Below, piece after piece: positions 11,201 through 25,462 of a DNA stretch of 64,000 nt. The stretch's first letter is position 1. Every line of letters starts with the position of its first letter. Under the pieces are notes generated by a model. It was not told where the DNA came from. It saw only the letters and a program-made list of their open reading frames with translations, and searched no databases. The stretch is from Cylicocyclus nassatus (Eukaryota > Nematoda > Chromadorea > Rhabditida > Strongylidae): positions 36,159,733 through 36,223,732 of the forward strand of contig CATQJL010000305.1 in NCBI GenBank assembly GCA_958299035.1. Direction: 5' to 3'. The translations under genes were made by a program, and so were the position numbers.

Positions 11201-14200
11201 CCGTTATGACTCCTTGGACCAAGGTTCGAATCCCGCTCTTAGAAAAAACCATGGTCAGACTCCAAATCCTTTAATTTCTATAGAGGGGCTTCAAGCACCA
11301 GTCATGGATCGTTTACTACACAAGTGCAAAAGAATTAGCAGCGAGTGATTTCGATCCACCGACCTCTGGGTTATGGGCCCAGCACGCTTCCACTGCGCGA
11401 CGCTGCTGACGGAATCAAACATACTAGGCGAACGTTCTAAACATACATACAACATAACATCATACTAGAAAATGACAGAAGGATGCGAGTGGCGCAGTGC
11501 TATTTGTCGCCGTTATGACTCCTTGGACCAAGGTTCGAATCCCGCTCTTAGAAAAAACCATGGTCAGACTCCAAATCCTTTAATTTCTATAGAGGGGCTT
11601 CAAGCACCAGTCATGGATCGTTTACTACACAAGTGCAAAAGAATTAGCAGCGAGTGGTTTCGATCCACCGACCTCTGGGTTATGGGCCCAGCACGCTTCC
11701 ACTGCGCCACGCTGCTGACGGAATTAAACATACTAGGCGAACGTTCTAAACATACATACAACATAACATCATACTAGAAAATGACAGAAGGATGCGAGTG
11801 GCGCAGTGCTATTTGTCCCCGTTATGACTCCTTGGACCAAGGTTCGAATCCCGCTCTTAGAAAAAACCATGGTCAGACTCCAAATCCTTTAATTTCTATA
11901 GAGGGGCTTCAAGCACCAGTCATGGATCGTTTACTACACAAGTGCAAAAGAATTAGCAGCGAGTGGTTTCGATCCACCGACCTCTGGGTTATGGGCCCAG
12001 CACGCTTCCACTGCGCCACGCTGCTGACGGAATTAAACATACTAGGCGAACGTTCTAAACATACATACAACATAACATCATACTAGAAAATGACAGAAGG
12101 ATGCGAGTGGCGCAGTGCTATTTGTCGCCGTTATGACTCCTTGGACCAAGGTTCGAATCCCGCTCTTAGAAAAAACCATGGTCAGACTCCAAATCCTTTA
12201 ATTTCTATAGAGGGGCTTCAAGCACCAGTCATGGATCGTTTACTACACAAGTGCAAAAGAATTAGCAGCGAGTGATTTCGATCCACCGACCTCTGGGTTA
12301 TGGGCCCAGCACGCTTCCACTGCGCGACGCTGCTGACGGAATCAAACATACTAGGCGAACGTTCTAAACATACATACAACATAACATCATACTAGAAAAT
12401 GACAGAAGGATGCGAGTGGCGCAGTGCTATTTGTCGCCGTTATGACTCCTTGGACCAAGGTTCGAATCCCGCTCTTAGAAAAAACCATGGTCAGACTCCA
12501 AATCCTTTAATTTCTATAGAGGGGCTTCAAGCACCAGTCATGGATCGTTTACTACACAAGTGCAAAAGAATTAGCAGCGAGTGGTTTCGATCCACCGACC
12601 TCTGGGTTATGGGCCCAGCACGCTTCCACTGCGCCACGCTGCTGACGGAATTAAACATACTAGGCGAACGTTCTAAACATACATACAACATAACATCATA
12701 CTAGAAAATGACAGAAGGATGCGAGTGGCGCAGTGCTATTTGTCCCCGTTATGACTCCTTGGACCAAGGTTCGAATCCCGCTCTTAGAAAAAACCATGGT
12801 CAGACTCCAAATCCTTTAATTTCTATAGAGGGGCTTCAAGCACCAGTCATGGATCGTTTACTACACAAGTGCAAAAGAATTAGCAGCGAGTGGTTTCGAT
12901 CCACCGACCTCTGGGTTATGGGCCCAGCACGCTTCCACTGCGCGACGCTGCTGACGGAATCAAACATACTAGGCGAACGTTCTAAACATACATACAACAT
13001 AACATCATACTAGAAAATGACAGAAGGATGCGAGTGGCGCAGTGCTATTTGTCGCCGTTATGACTCCTTGGACCAAGGTTCGAATCCCGCTCTTAGAAAA
13101 AACCATGGTCAGACTCCAAATCCTTTAATTTCTATAGAGGGGCTTCAAGCACCAGTCATGGATCGTTTACTACACAAGTGCAAAAGAATTAGCAGCGAGT
13201 GGTTTCGATCCACCGACCTCTGGGTTATGGGCCCAGCACGCTTCCACTGCGCCACGCTGCTGACGGAATTAAACATACTAGGCGAACGTTCTAAACATAC
13301 ATACAACATAACATCATACTAGAAAATGACAGAAGGATGCGAGTGGCGCAGTGCTATTTGTCGCCGTTATGACTCCTTGGATCAAGGTTCGAAAATCCCG
13401 CTTTTAGAAAAAACCATGGTCAGACTCCAAATCCTTTAATTTCTATAGAGGGGCTTCAAGCACCAGTCATGGATCGTTTACTACACAAGTGCAAAAGAAT
13501 TAGCAGCGAGTGGTTTCGATCCACCGACCTCTGGGTTATGGGCCCAGCACGCTTCCACTGCGCGACGCTGCTGACGGAATCAAACATACTAGGCGAACGT
13601 TCTAAACATACATACAACATAACATCATACTAGAAAATGACAGAAGGATGCGAGTGGCGCAGTGCTATTTGTCGCCGTTATGACTCCTTGGACCAAGGTT
13701 CGAATCCCGCTCTTAGAAAAAACCATGGTCAGACTCCAAATCCTTTAATTTCTATAGAGGGGCTTCAAGCACCAGTCATGGATCGTTTACTACACAAGTG
13801 CAAAAGAATTAGCAGCGAGTGGTTTCGATCCACCGACCTCTGGGTTATGGGCCCAGCACGCTTCCACTGCGCCACGCTGCTGACGGAATTAAACATACTA
13901 GGCGAACGTTCTAAACATACATACAACATAACATCATACTAGAAAATGACAGAAGGATGCGAGTGGCGCAGTGCTATTTGTCGCCGTTATGACTCCTTGG
14001 ACCAAGGTTCGAATCCCGCTCTTAGAAAAAACCATGGTCAGACTCCAAATCCTTTAATTTCTATAGAGGGGCTTCAAGCACCAGTCATGGATCGTTTACT
14101 ACACAAGTGCAAAAGAATTAGCAGCGAGTGATTTCGATCCACCGACCTCTGGGTTATGGGCCCAGCACGCTTCCACTGCGCGACGCTGCTGACGGAATCA

Positions 14201-14254
14201 AACATACTAGGCGAACGTTCTAAACATACATACAACATAACATCATACTAGAAA

Positions 14255-17200
14255 ATGACAGAAGGATGCGAGTGGCGCAGTGCTATTTGTCGCCGTTATG
14301 ACTCCTTGGACCAAGGTTCGAATCCCGCTCTTAGAAAAAACCATGGTCAGACTCCAAATCCTTTAATTTCTATAGAGGGGCTTCAAGCACCAGTCATGGA
14401 TCGTTTACTACACAAGTGCAAAAGAATTAGCAGCGAGTGGTTTCGATCCACCGACCTCTGGGTTATGGGCCCAGCACGCTTCCACTGCGCCACGCTGCTG
14501 ACGGAATTAAACATACTAGGCGAACGTTCTAAACATACATACAACATAACATCATACTAGAAAATGACAGAAGGATGCGAGTGGCGCAGTGCTATTTGTC
14601 CCCGTTATGACTCCTTGGACCAAGGTTCGAATCCCGCTCTTAGAAAAAACCATGGTCAGACTCCAAATCCTTTAATTTCTATAGAGGGGCTTCAAGCACC
14701 AGTCATGGATCGTTTACTACACAAGTGCAAAAGAATTAGCAGCGAGTGGTTTCGATCCACCGACCTCTGGGTTATGGGCCCAGCACGCTTCCACTGCGCG
14801 ACGCTGCTGACGGAATCAAACATACTAGGCGAACGTTCTAAACATACATACAACATAACATCATACTAGAAAATGACAGAAGGATGCGAGTGGCGCAGTG
14901 CTATTTGTCGCCGTTATGACTCCTTGGACCAAGGTTCGAATCCCGCTCTTAGAAAAAACCATGGTCAGACTCCAAATCCTTTAATTTCTATAGAGGGGCT
15001 GCAAGCACCAGTCATGGATCGTTTACTACACAAGTGCAAAAGAATTAGCAGCGAGTGGTTTCGATCCACCGACCTCTGGGTTATGGGCCCAGCACGCTTC
15101 CACTGCGCCACGCTGCTGACGGAATTAAACATACTAGGCGAACGTTCTAAACATACATACAACATAACATCATACTAGAAAATGACAGAAGGATGCGAGT
15201 GGCGCAGTGCTATTTGTCGCCGTTATGACTCCTTGGACCAAGGTTCGAATCCCGCTCTTAGAAAAAACCATGGTCAGACTCCAAATCCTTTAATTTCTAT
15301 AGAGGGGCTTCAAGCACCAGTCATGGATCGTTTACTACACAAGTGCAAAAGAATTAGCAGCGAGTGATTTCGATCCACCGACCTCTGGGTTATGGGCCCA
15401 GCACGCTTCCACTGCGCGACGCTGCTGACGGAATCAAACATACTAGGCGAACGTTCTAAACATACATACAACATAACATCATACTAGAAAATGACAGAAG
15501 GATGCGAGTGGCGCAGTGCTATTTGTCGCCGTTATGACTCCTTGGACCAAGGTTCGAATCCCGCTCTTAGAAAAAACCATGGTCAGACTCCAAATCCTTT
15601 AATTTCTATAGAGGGGCTTCAAGCACCAGTCATGGATCGTTTACTACACAAGTGCAAAAGAATTAGCAGCGAGTGGTTTCGATCCACCGACCTCTGGGTT
15701 ATGGGCCCAGCACGCTTCCACTGCGCGACGCTGCTGACGGAATCAAACATACTAGGCGAACGTTCTAAACATACATACAACATAACATCATACTAGAAAA
15801 TGACAGAAGGATGCGAGTGGCGCAGTGCTATTTGTCGCCGTTATGACTCCTTGGACCAAGGTTCGAATCCCGCTCTTAGAAAAAACCATGGTCAGACTCC
15901 AAATCCTTTAATTTCTATAGAGGGGCTTCAAGCACCAGTCATGGATCGTTTACTACACAAGTGCAAAAGAATTAGCAGCGAGTGATTTCGATCCACCGAC
16001 CTCTGGGTTATGGGCCCAGCACGCTTCCACTGCGCGACGCTGCTGACGGAATCAAACATACTAGGCGAACGTTCTAAACATACATACAACATAACATCAT
16101 ACTAGAAAATGACAGAAGGATGCGAGTGGCGCAGTGCTATTTGTCGCCGTTATGACTCCTTGGACCAAGGTTCGAATCCCGCTCTTAGAAAAAACCATGG
16201 TCAGACTCCAAATCCTTTAATTTCTATAGAGGGGCTTCAAGCACCAGTCATGGATCGTTTACTACACAAGTGCAAAAGAATTAGCAGCGAGTGATTTCGA
16301 TCCACCGACCTCTGGGTTATGGGCCCAGCACGCTTCCACTGCGCGACGCTGCTGACGGAATCAAACATACTAGGCGAACGTTCTAAACATACATACAACA
16401 TAACATCATACTAGAAAATGACAGAAGGATGCGAGTGGCGCAGTGCTATTTGTCGCCGTTATGACTCCTTGGACCAAGGTTCGAATCCCGCTCTTAGAAA
16501 AAACCATGGTCAGACTCCAAATCCTTTAATTTCTATAGAGGGGCTTCAAGCACCAGTCATGGATCGTTTAGTGCAAAAGAATTAGCAGCGAGTGGTTTCG
16601 ATCCACCGACCTCTGGGTTATGGGCCCAGCACGCTTCCACTGCGCCACGCTGCTGACGGAATCAAGCATACTAGGCGAACGTTCTAAACATACATACAAC
16701 ATAACATCATACTAGAAAATGACAGAAGGATGCGAGTGGCGCAGTGCTATTTGTCGCCGTTATGACTCCTTGGACCAAGGTTCGAATCCCGCTCTTAGAA
16801 AAAACCATGGTCAGACTCCAAATCCTTTAATTTCTATAGAGGGGCTTCAAGCACCAGTCATGGATCGTTTACTACACAAGTGCAAAAGAATTAGCAGCGA
16901 GTGGTTTCGATCCACCGACCTCTGGGTTATGGGCCCAGCACGCTTCCACTGCGCGACGCTGCTGACGGAATCAAACATACTAGGCGAACGTTCTAAACAT
17001 ACATACAACATAACATCATACTAGAAAATGACAGAAGGATGCGAGTGGCGCAGTGCTATTTGTCGCCGTTATGACTCCTTGGACCAAGGTTCGAATCCCG
17101 CTCTTAGAAAAAACCATGGTCAGACTCCAAATCCTTTAATTTCTATAGAGGGGCTTCAAGCACCAGTCATGGATCGTTTACTACACAAGTGCAAAAGAAT

Positions 17201-20200
17201 TAGCAGCGAGTGATTTCGATCCACCGACCTCTGGGTTATGGGCCCAGCACGCTTCCACTGCGCGACGCTGCTGACGGAATCAAACATACTAGGCGAACGT
17301 TCTAAACATACATACAACATAACATCATACTAGAAAATGACAGAAGGATGCGAGTGGCGCAGTGCTATTTGTCGCCGTTATGACTCCTTGGACCAAGGTT
17401 CGAATCCCGCTCTTAGAAAAAACCATGGTCAGACTCCAAATCCTTTAATTTCTATAGAGGGGCTTCAAGCACCAGTCATGGATCGTTTACTACACAAGTG
17501 CAAAAGAATTAGCAGCGAGTGGTTTCGATCCACCGACCTCTGGGTTATGGGCCCAGCACGCTTCCACTGCGCCACGCTGCTGACGGAATTAAACATACTA
17601 GGCGAACGTTCTAAACATACATACAACATAACATCATACTAGAAAATGACAGAAGGATGCGAGTGGCGCAGTGCTATTTGTCCCCGTTATGACTCCTTGG
17701 ACCAAGGTTCGAATCCCGCTCTTAGAAAAAACCATGGTCAGACTCCAAATCCTTTAATTTCTATAGAGGGGCTTCAAGCACCAGTCATGGATCGTTTACT
17801 ACACAAGTGCAAAAGAATTAGCAGCGAGTGGTTTCGATCCACCGACCTCTGGGTTATGGGCCCAGCACGCTTCCACTGCGCGACGCTGCTGACGGAATCA
17901 AACATACTAGGCGAACGTTCTAAACATACATACAACATAACATCATACTAGAAAATGACAGAAGGATGCGAGTGGCGCAGTGCTATTTGTCGCCGTTATG
18001 ACTCCTTGGACCAAGGTTCGAATCCCGCTCTTAGAAAAAACCATGGTCAGACTCCAAATCCTTTAATTTCTATAGAGGGGCTTCAAGCACCAGTCATGGA
18101 TCGTTTACTACACAAGTGCAAAAGAATTAGCAGCGAGTGGTTTCGATCCACCGACCTCTGGGTTATGGGCCCAGCACGCTTCCACTGCGCCACGCTGCTG
18201 ACGGAATTAAACATACTAGGCGAACGTTCTAAACATACATACAACATAACATCATACTAGAAAATGACAGAAGGATGCGAGTGGCGCAGTGCTATTTGTC
18301 GCCGTTATGACTCCTTGGACCAAGGTTCGAATCCCGCTCTTAGAAAAAACCATGGTCAGACTCCAAATCCTTTAATTTCTATAGAGGGGCTTCAAGCACC
18401 AGTCATGGATCGTTTACTACACAAGTGCAAAAGAATTAGCAGCGAGTGATTTCGATCCACCGACCTCTGGGTTATGGGCCCAGCACGCTTCCACTGCGCG
18501 ACGCTGCTGACGGAATCAAACATACTAGGCGAACGTTCTAAACATACATACAACATAACATCATACTAGAAAATGACAGAAGGATGCGAGTGGCGCAGTG
18601 CTATTTGTCGCCGTTATGACTCCTTGGACCAAGGTTCGAATCCCGCTCTTAGAAAAAAACCATGGTCAGACTCCAAATCCTTTAATTTCTATAGAGGGGC
18701 TTCAAGCACCAGTCATGGATCGTTTACTACACAAGTGCAAAAGAATTAGCAGCGAGTGGTTTCGATCCACCGACCTCTGGGTTATGGGCCCAGCACGCTT
18801 CCACTGCGCGACGCTGCTGACGGAATCAAACATACTAGGCGAACGTTCTAAACATACATACAACATAACATCATACTAGAAAATGACAGAAGGATGCGAG
18901 TGGCGCAGTGCTATTTGTCGCCGTTATGACTCCTTGGACCAAGGTTCGAATCCCGCTCTTAGAAAAAACCATGGTCAGACTCCAAATCCTTTAATTTCTA
19001 TAGAGGGGCTTCAAGCACCAGTCATGGATCGTTTACTACACAAGTGCAAAAGAATTAGCAGCGAGTGATTTCGATCCACCGACCTCTGGGTTATGGGCCC
19101 AGCACGCTTCCACTGCGCGACGCTGCTGACGGAATCAAACATACTAGGCGAACGTTCTAAACATACATACAACATAACATCATACTAGAAAATGACAGAA
19201 GGATGCGAGTGGCGCAGTGCTATTTGTCGCCGTTATGACTCCTTGGACCAAGGTTCGAATCCCGCTCTTAGAAAAAACCATGGTCAGACTCCAAATCCTT
19301 TAATTTCTATAGAGGGGCTTCAAGCACCAGTCATGGATCGTTTACTACACAAGTGCAAAAGAATTAGCAGCGAGTGATTTCGATCCACCGACCTCTGGGT
19401 TATGGGCCCAGCACGCTTCCACTGCGCGACGCTGCTGACGGAATCAAACATACTAGGCGAACGTTCTAAACATACATACAACATAACATCATACTAGAAA
19501 ATGACAGAAGGATGCGAGTGGCGCAGTGCTATTTGTCGCCGTTATGACTCCTTGGACCAAGGTTCGAATCCCGCTCTTAGAAAAAACCATGGTCAGACTC
19601 CAAATCCTTTAATTTCTATAGAGGGGCTTCAAGCACCAGTCATGGATCGTTTAGTGCAAAAGAATTAGCAGCGAGTGGTTTCGATCCACCGACCTCTGGG
19701 TTATGGGCCCAGCACGCTTCCACTGCGCCACGCTGCTGACGGAATCAAGCATACTAGGCGAACGTTCTAAACATACATACAACATAACATCATACTAGAA
19801 AATGACAGAAGGATGCGAGTGGCGCAGTGCTATTTGTCGCCGTTATGACTCCTTGGACCAAGGTTCGAATCCCGCTCTTAGAAAAAACCATGGTCAGACT
19901 CCAAATCCTTTAATTTCTATAGAGGGGCTTCAAGCACCAGTCATGGATCGTTTACTACACAAGTGCAAAAGAATTAGCAGCGAGTGGTTTCGATCCACCG
20001 ACCTCTGGGTTATGGGCCCAGCACGCTTCCACTGCGCGACGCTGCTGACGGAATCAAACATACTAGGCGAACGTTCTAAACATACACACAACATAACATC
20101 ATACTAGAAAATGACAGAAGGATGCGAGTGGCGCAGTGCTATTTGTCGCCGTTATGACTCCTTGGACCAAGGTTCGAATCCCGCTCTTAGAAAAAACCAT

Positions 20201-20419
20201 GGTCAGACTCCAAATCCTTTAATTTCTATAGAGGGGCTTCAAGCACCAGTCATGGATCGTTTAGTGCAAAAGAATTAGCAGCGAGTGGTTTCGATCCACC
20301 GACCTCTGGGTTATGGGTCCAGCACGCTTCCACTGCGCCACGCTGCTGACGGAATCAAGCATACTAGGCGAACGTTCTAAACATACATACAACATAACAT
20401 CATACTAGAAAATGACAGA
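14255..20419 (+). repeat. Higher-order repeat: 3082-bp block, two copies
   Basis: Ten units starting at 14255 have the same lengths and variant classes, in the same order, as the units starting at 17337. The second copy has one extra A at about 18652, which shifts its later units by one base. Confidence 0.8.
20276..20347 (-). tRNA. tRNA-iMet copy with damaged anticodon stem (G31A)
   Basis: The plus strand has ATGGGTCCAGC instead of ATGGGCCCAGC. This turns the G31-C39 pair into A-C, removing one of the three stacked G-C pairs that mark initiators. Apart from that the copy is of the undamaged class. It is seen once in the window, so it is either a recent mutation or a consensus error. Confidence 0.75.
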
Positions 20420-21901
20420 AAGATGCGAGTGGCGCAGTGCTAATTGTCGCCGTTATGACTCCTTGGATCAAGGTTCGAATCCCGCTTTTAGAAAAAACCA
20501 TGGTCAGACTCCAAATCCTTTAATTTCTATAGAGGGGCTTCAAGCACCAGTCATGGATCGTTTAGTGCAAAAGAATTAGCAGCGAGTGGTTTCGATCCAC
20601 GGACCTCTGGGTTATGGGCCCAGCACGCTTCCACTGCGCCACGCTGCTGACGGAATCAAGCATACCAGGCGAACGTTCTAAACATACTACAACATAACAT
20701 CATACTAGAAAATGACAGAAGGATGCGAGCGGCGCAGTGCTAATTGTCGCCGTTATGACTCCTTGGATCAAGGCGAACGTTCTAAACATACTACAACATA
20801 ACATCATACTAGGAAATGACAGAAGGATGCGAGCGGCGCAGTGCTAATTGTCGCCGTTATGACTCCTTGGATCAAGGTTCGAAAATCCCGCTTTTAGAAA
20901 AAACCATGGTCAGACTCCAAATCCTTTAATTTCTATAGAGGGGCTTCAAGCACCAGTCATGGATCGTTTACTACACAAGTGCAAAAGAATTAGCAGCGAG
21001 TGGTTTCGATCCACCGACCTCTGGGTTATGGGCCCAGCACGCTTCCACTGCGCGACGCTGCTGACGGAATCAAACATACTAGGCGAACGTTCTAAACATA
21101 CATACAACATAACATCATACTAGAAAATGACAGAAGGATGCGAGTGGCGCAGTGCTATTTGTCGCCGTTATGACTCCTTGGACCAAGGTTCGAATCCCGC
21201 TCTTAGAAAAAACCATGGTCAGACTCCAAATCCTTTAATTTCTATAGAGGGGCTTCAAGCACCAGTCATGGATCGTTTACTACACAAGTGCAAAAGAATT
21301 AGCAGCGAGTGGTTTCGATCCACCGACCTCTGGGTTATGGGCCCAGCACGCTTCCACTGCGCGACGCTGCTGACGGAATCAAACATACTAGGCGAACGTT
21401 CTAAACATACACACAACATAACATCATACTAGAAAATGACAGAAGGATGCGAGTGGCGCAGTGCTATTTGTCGCCGTTATGACTCCTTGGACCAAGGTTC
21501 GAATCCCGCTCTTAGAAAAAACCATGGTCAGACTCCAAATCCTTTAATTTCTATAGAGGGGCTTCAAGCACCAGTCATGGATCGTTTAGTGCAAAAGAAT
21601 TAGCAGCGAGTGGTTTCGATCCACCGACCTCTGGGTTATGGGCCCAGCACGCTTCCACTGCGCCACGCTGCTGACGGAATCAAGCATACTAGGCGAACGT
21701 TCTAAACATACATACAACATAACATCATACTAGAAAATGACAGAAAGATGCGAGTGGCGCAGTGCTAATTGTCGCCGTTATGACTCCTTGGATCAAGGTT
21801 CGAATCCCGCTTTTAGAAAAAACCATGGTCAGACTCCAAATCCTTTAATTTCTATAGAGGGGCTTCAAGCACCAGTCATGGATCGTTTAGTGCAAAAGAA
21901 T

Positions 21902-21973
21902 TAGCAGCGAGTGGTTTCGATCGACGGACCTCTGGGTTATGGGCCCAGCACGCTTCCACTGCGCCACGCTGCT
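21902..21973 (-). pseudogene. tRNA-iMet with two T-stem lesions (G49C, G52C)
   Basis: The plus strand reads TCGATCGACGGACC. Beside the G49C change, G52 is now C, which breaks the 52-62 pair and alters the first base of the B box. The same double variant recurs at 23123-23194 in a duplicated block. Two lesions in one stem plus promoter damage make a pseudogene likely. Confidence 0.75.
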
Positions 21974-24900
21974 GACGGAATCAAGCATACCAGGCGAACG
22001 TTCTAAACATACTACAACATAACATCATACTAGAAAATGACAGAAGGATGCGAGCGGCGCAGTGCTAATTGTCGCCGTTATGACTCCTTGGATCAAGGTT
22101 CGAAAATCCCGCTTTTAGAAAAAACCATGGTCAGACTCCAAATCCTTTAATTTCTATAGAGGGGCTTCAAGCACCAGTCATGGATCGTTTACTACACAAG
22201 TGCAAAAGAATTAGCAGCGAGTGGTTTCGATCCACCGACCTCTGGGTTATGGGCCCAGCACGCTTCCACTGCGCGACGCTGCTGACGGAATCAAACATAC
22301 TAGGCGAACGTTCTAAACATACATACAACATAACATCATACTAGAAAATGACAGAAGGATGCGAGTGGCGCAGTGCTATTTGTCGCCGTTATGACTCCTT
22401 GGACCAAGGTTCGAATCCCGCTCTTAGAAAAAACCATGGTCAGACTCCAAATCCTTTAATTTCTATAGAGGGGCTTCAAGCACCAGTCATGGATCGTTTA
22501 CTACACAAGTGCAAAAGAATTAGCAGCGAGTGGTTTCGATCCACCGACCTCTGGGTTATGGGCCCAGCACGCTTCCACTGCGCGACGCTGCTGACGGAAT
22601 CAAACATACTAGGCGAACGTTCTAAACATACACACAACATAACATCATACTAGAAAATGACAGAAGGATGCGAGTGGCGCAGTGCTATTTGTCGCCGTTA
22701 TGACTCCTTGGACCAAGGTTCGAATCCCGCTCTTAGAAAAAACCATGGTCAGACTCCAAATCCTTTAATTTCTATAGAGGGGCTTCAAGCACCAGTCATG
22801 GATCGTTTAGTGCAAAAGAATTAGCAGCGAGTGGTTTCGATCCACCGACCTCTGGGTTATGGGCCCAGCACGCTTCCACTGCGCCACGCTGCTGACGGAA
22901 TCAAGCATACTAGGCGAACGTTCTAAACATACATACAACATAACATCATACTAGAAAATGACAGAAAGATGCGAGTGGCGCAGTGCTAATTGTCGCCGTT
23001 ATGACTCCTTGGATCAAGGTTCGAATCCCGCTTTTAGAAAAAACCATGGTCAGACTCCAAATCCTTTAATTTCTATAGAGGGGCTTCAAGCACCAGTCAT
23101 GGATCGTTTAGTGCAAAAGAATTAGCAGCGAGTGGTTTCGATCGACGGACCTCTGGGTTATGGGCCCAGCACGCTTCCACTGCGCCACGCTGCTGACGGA
23201 ATCAAGCATACCAGGCGAACGTTCTAAACATACTACAACATAACATCATACTAGAAAATGACAGAAGGATGCGAGCGGCGCAGTGCTAATTGTCGCCGTT
23301 ATGACTCCTTGGATCAAGGCGAACGTTCTAAACATACTACAACATAACATCATACTAGAAAATGACAGAAGGATGCGAGCGGCGCAGTGCTAATTGTCGC
23401 CGTTATGACTCCTTGGATCAAGGTTCGAAAATCCCGCTTTTAGAAAAAACCATGGTCAGACTCCAAATCCTTTAATTTCTATAGAGGGGCTTCAAGCACC
23501 AGTCATGGATCGTTTACTACACAAGTGCAAAAGAATTAGCAGCGAGTGGTTTCGATCCACCGACCTCTGGGTTATGGGCCCAGCACGCTTCCACTGCGCG
23601 ACGCTGCTGACGGAATCAAACATACTAGGCGAACGTTCTAAACATACATACAACATAACATCATACTAGAAAATGACAGAAGGATGCGAGTGGCGCAGTG
23701 CTATTTGTCGCCGTTATGACTCCTTGGACCAAGGTTCGAATCCCGCTCTTAGAAAAAACCATGGTCAGACTCCAAATCCTTTAATTTCTATAGAGGGGCT
23801 TCAAGCACCAGTCATGGATCGTTTACTACACAAGTGCAAAAGAATTAGCAGCGAGTGGTTTCGATCCACCGACCTCTGGGTTATGGGCCCAGCACGCTTC
23901 CACTGCGCCACGCTGCTGACGGAATTAAACATACTAGGCGAACGTTCTAAACATACATACAACATAACATCATACTAGAAAATGACAGAAGGATGCGAGT
24001 GGCGCAGTGCTATTTGTCGCCGTTATGACTCCTTGGACCAAGGTTCGAATCCCGCTCTTAGAAAAAACCATGGTCAGACTCCAAATCCTTTAACTTCTAT
24101 AGAGGGGCTTCAAGCACCAGTCATGGATCGTTTACTACACAAGTGCAAAAGAATTAGCAGCGAGTGATTTCGATCCACCGACCTCTGGGTTATGGGCCCA
24201 GCACGCTTCCACTGCGCGACGCTGCTGACGGAATCAAACATACTAGGCGAACGTTCTAAACATACATACAACATAACATCATACTAGAAAATGACAGAAG
24301 GATGCGAGTGGCGCAGTGCTATTTGTCGCCGTTATGACTCCTTGGACCAAGGTTCGAATCCCGCTCTTAGAAAAAACCATGGTCAGACTCCAAATCCTTT
24401 AATTTCTATAGAGGGGCTTCAAGCACCAGTCATGGATCGTTTACTACACAAGTGCAAAAGAATTAGCAGCGAGTGGTTTCGATCCACCGACCTCTGGGTT
24501 ATGGGCCCAGCACGCTTCCACTGCGCCACGCTGCTGACGGAATTAAACATACTAGGCGAACGTTCTAAACATACATACAACATAACATCATACTAGAAAA
24601 TGACAGAAGGATGCGAGTGGCGCAGTGCTATTTGTCCCCGTTATGACTCCTTGGACCAAGGTTCGAATCCCGCTCTTAGAAAAAACCATGGTCAGACTCC
24701 AAATCCTTTAATTTCTATAGAGGGGCTTCAAGCACCAGTCATGGATCGTTTACTACACAAGTGCAAAAGAATTAGCAGCGAGTGGTTTCGATCCACCGAC
24801 CTCTGGGTTATGGGCCCAGCACGCTTCCACTGCGCGACGCTGCTGACGGAATCAAACATACTAGGCGAACGTTCTAAACATACATACAACATAACATCAT

Positions 24901-25390
24901 ACTAGAAAATGACAGAAGGATGCGAGTGGCGCAGTGCTATTTGTCGCCGTTATGACTCCTTGGACCAAGGTTCGAATCCCGCTCTTAGAAAAAACCATGG
25001 TCAGACTCCAAATCCTTTAATTTCTATAGAGGGGCTTCAAGCACCAGTCATGGATCGTTTACTACACAAGTGCAAAAGAATTAGCAGCGAGTGGTTTCGA
25101 TCCACCGACCTCTGGGTTATGGGCCCAGCACGCTTCCACTGCGCCACGCTGCTGACGGAATTAAACATACTAGGCGAACGTTCTAAACATACATACAACA
25201 TAACATCATACTAGAAAATGACAGAAGGATGCGAGTGGCGCAGTGCTATTTGTCGCCGTTATGACTCCTTGGACCAAGGTTCGAATCCCGCTCTTAGAAA
25301 AAACCATGGTCAGACTCCAAATCCTTTAATTTCTATAGAGGGGCTTCAAGCACCAGTCATGGATCGTTTACTACACAAGTGCAAAAGAAT

Positions 25391-25462
25391 TAGCAGCGAG
25401 TGATTTCGATCCACCGACCTCTGGGTTATGGGCTCAGCACGCTTCCACTGCGCGACGCTGCT
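25391..25462 (-). pseudogene. tRNA-iMet copy with three lesions (G9C, C61T, G30A)
   Basis: This copy belongs to the C61T class and additionally reads ATGGGCTCAGC on the plus strand, turning the middle initiator-type G-C pair (30-40) into A-C. Together with the A- and B-box changes it is unlikely to give a working initiator. Confidence 0.7.

Larger units (their letters stand above)
19802..23672 (+). repeat. Higher-order repeat: ~1.3-kb block, three copies
   Basis: The order 309, 301, 300, 104, 311 occurs at 19802-21126 and 22348-23672. The middle copy at 21127-22347 is 1221 bp because it lacks the 104-bp mini-unit. The double-lesion tRNA is shared by the last two copies only. Confidence 0.8.

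Noticed and set aside
14965..15165. Minus-strand 66-codon frame in the array
   Set aside because: It appears only because of one private base change in this unit and reads through the tRNA gene.
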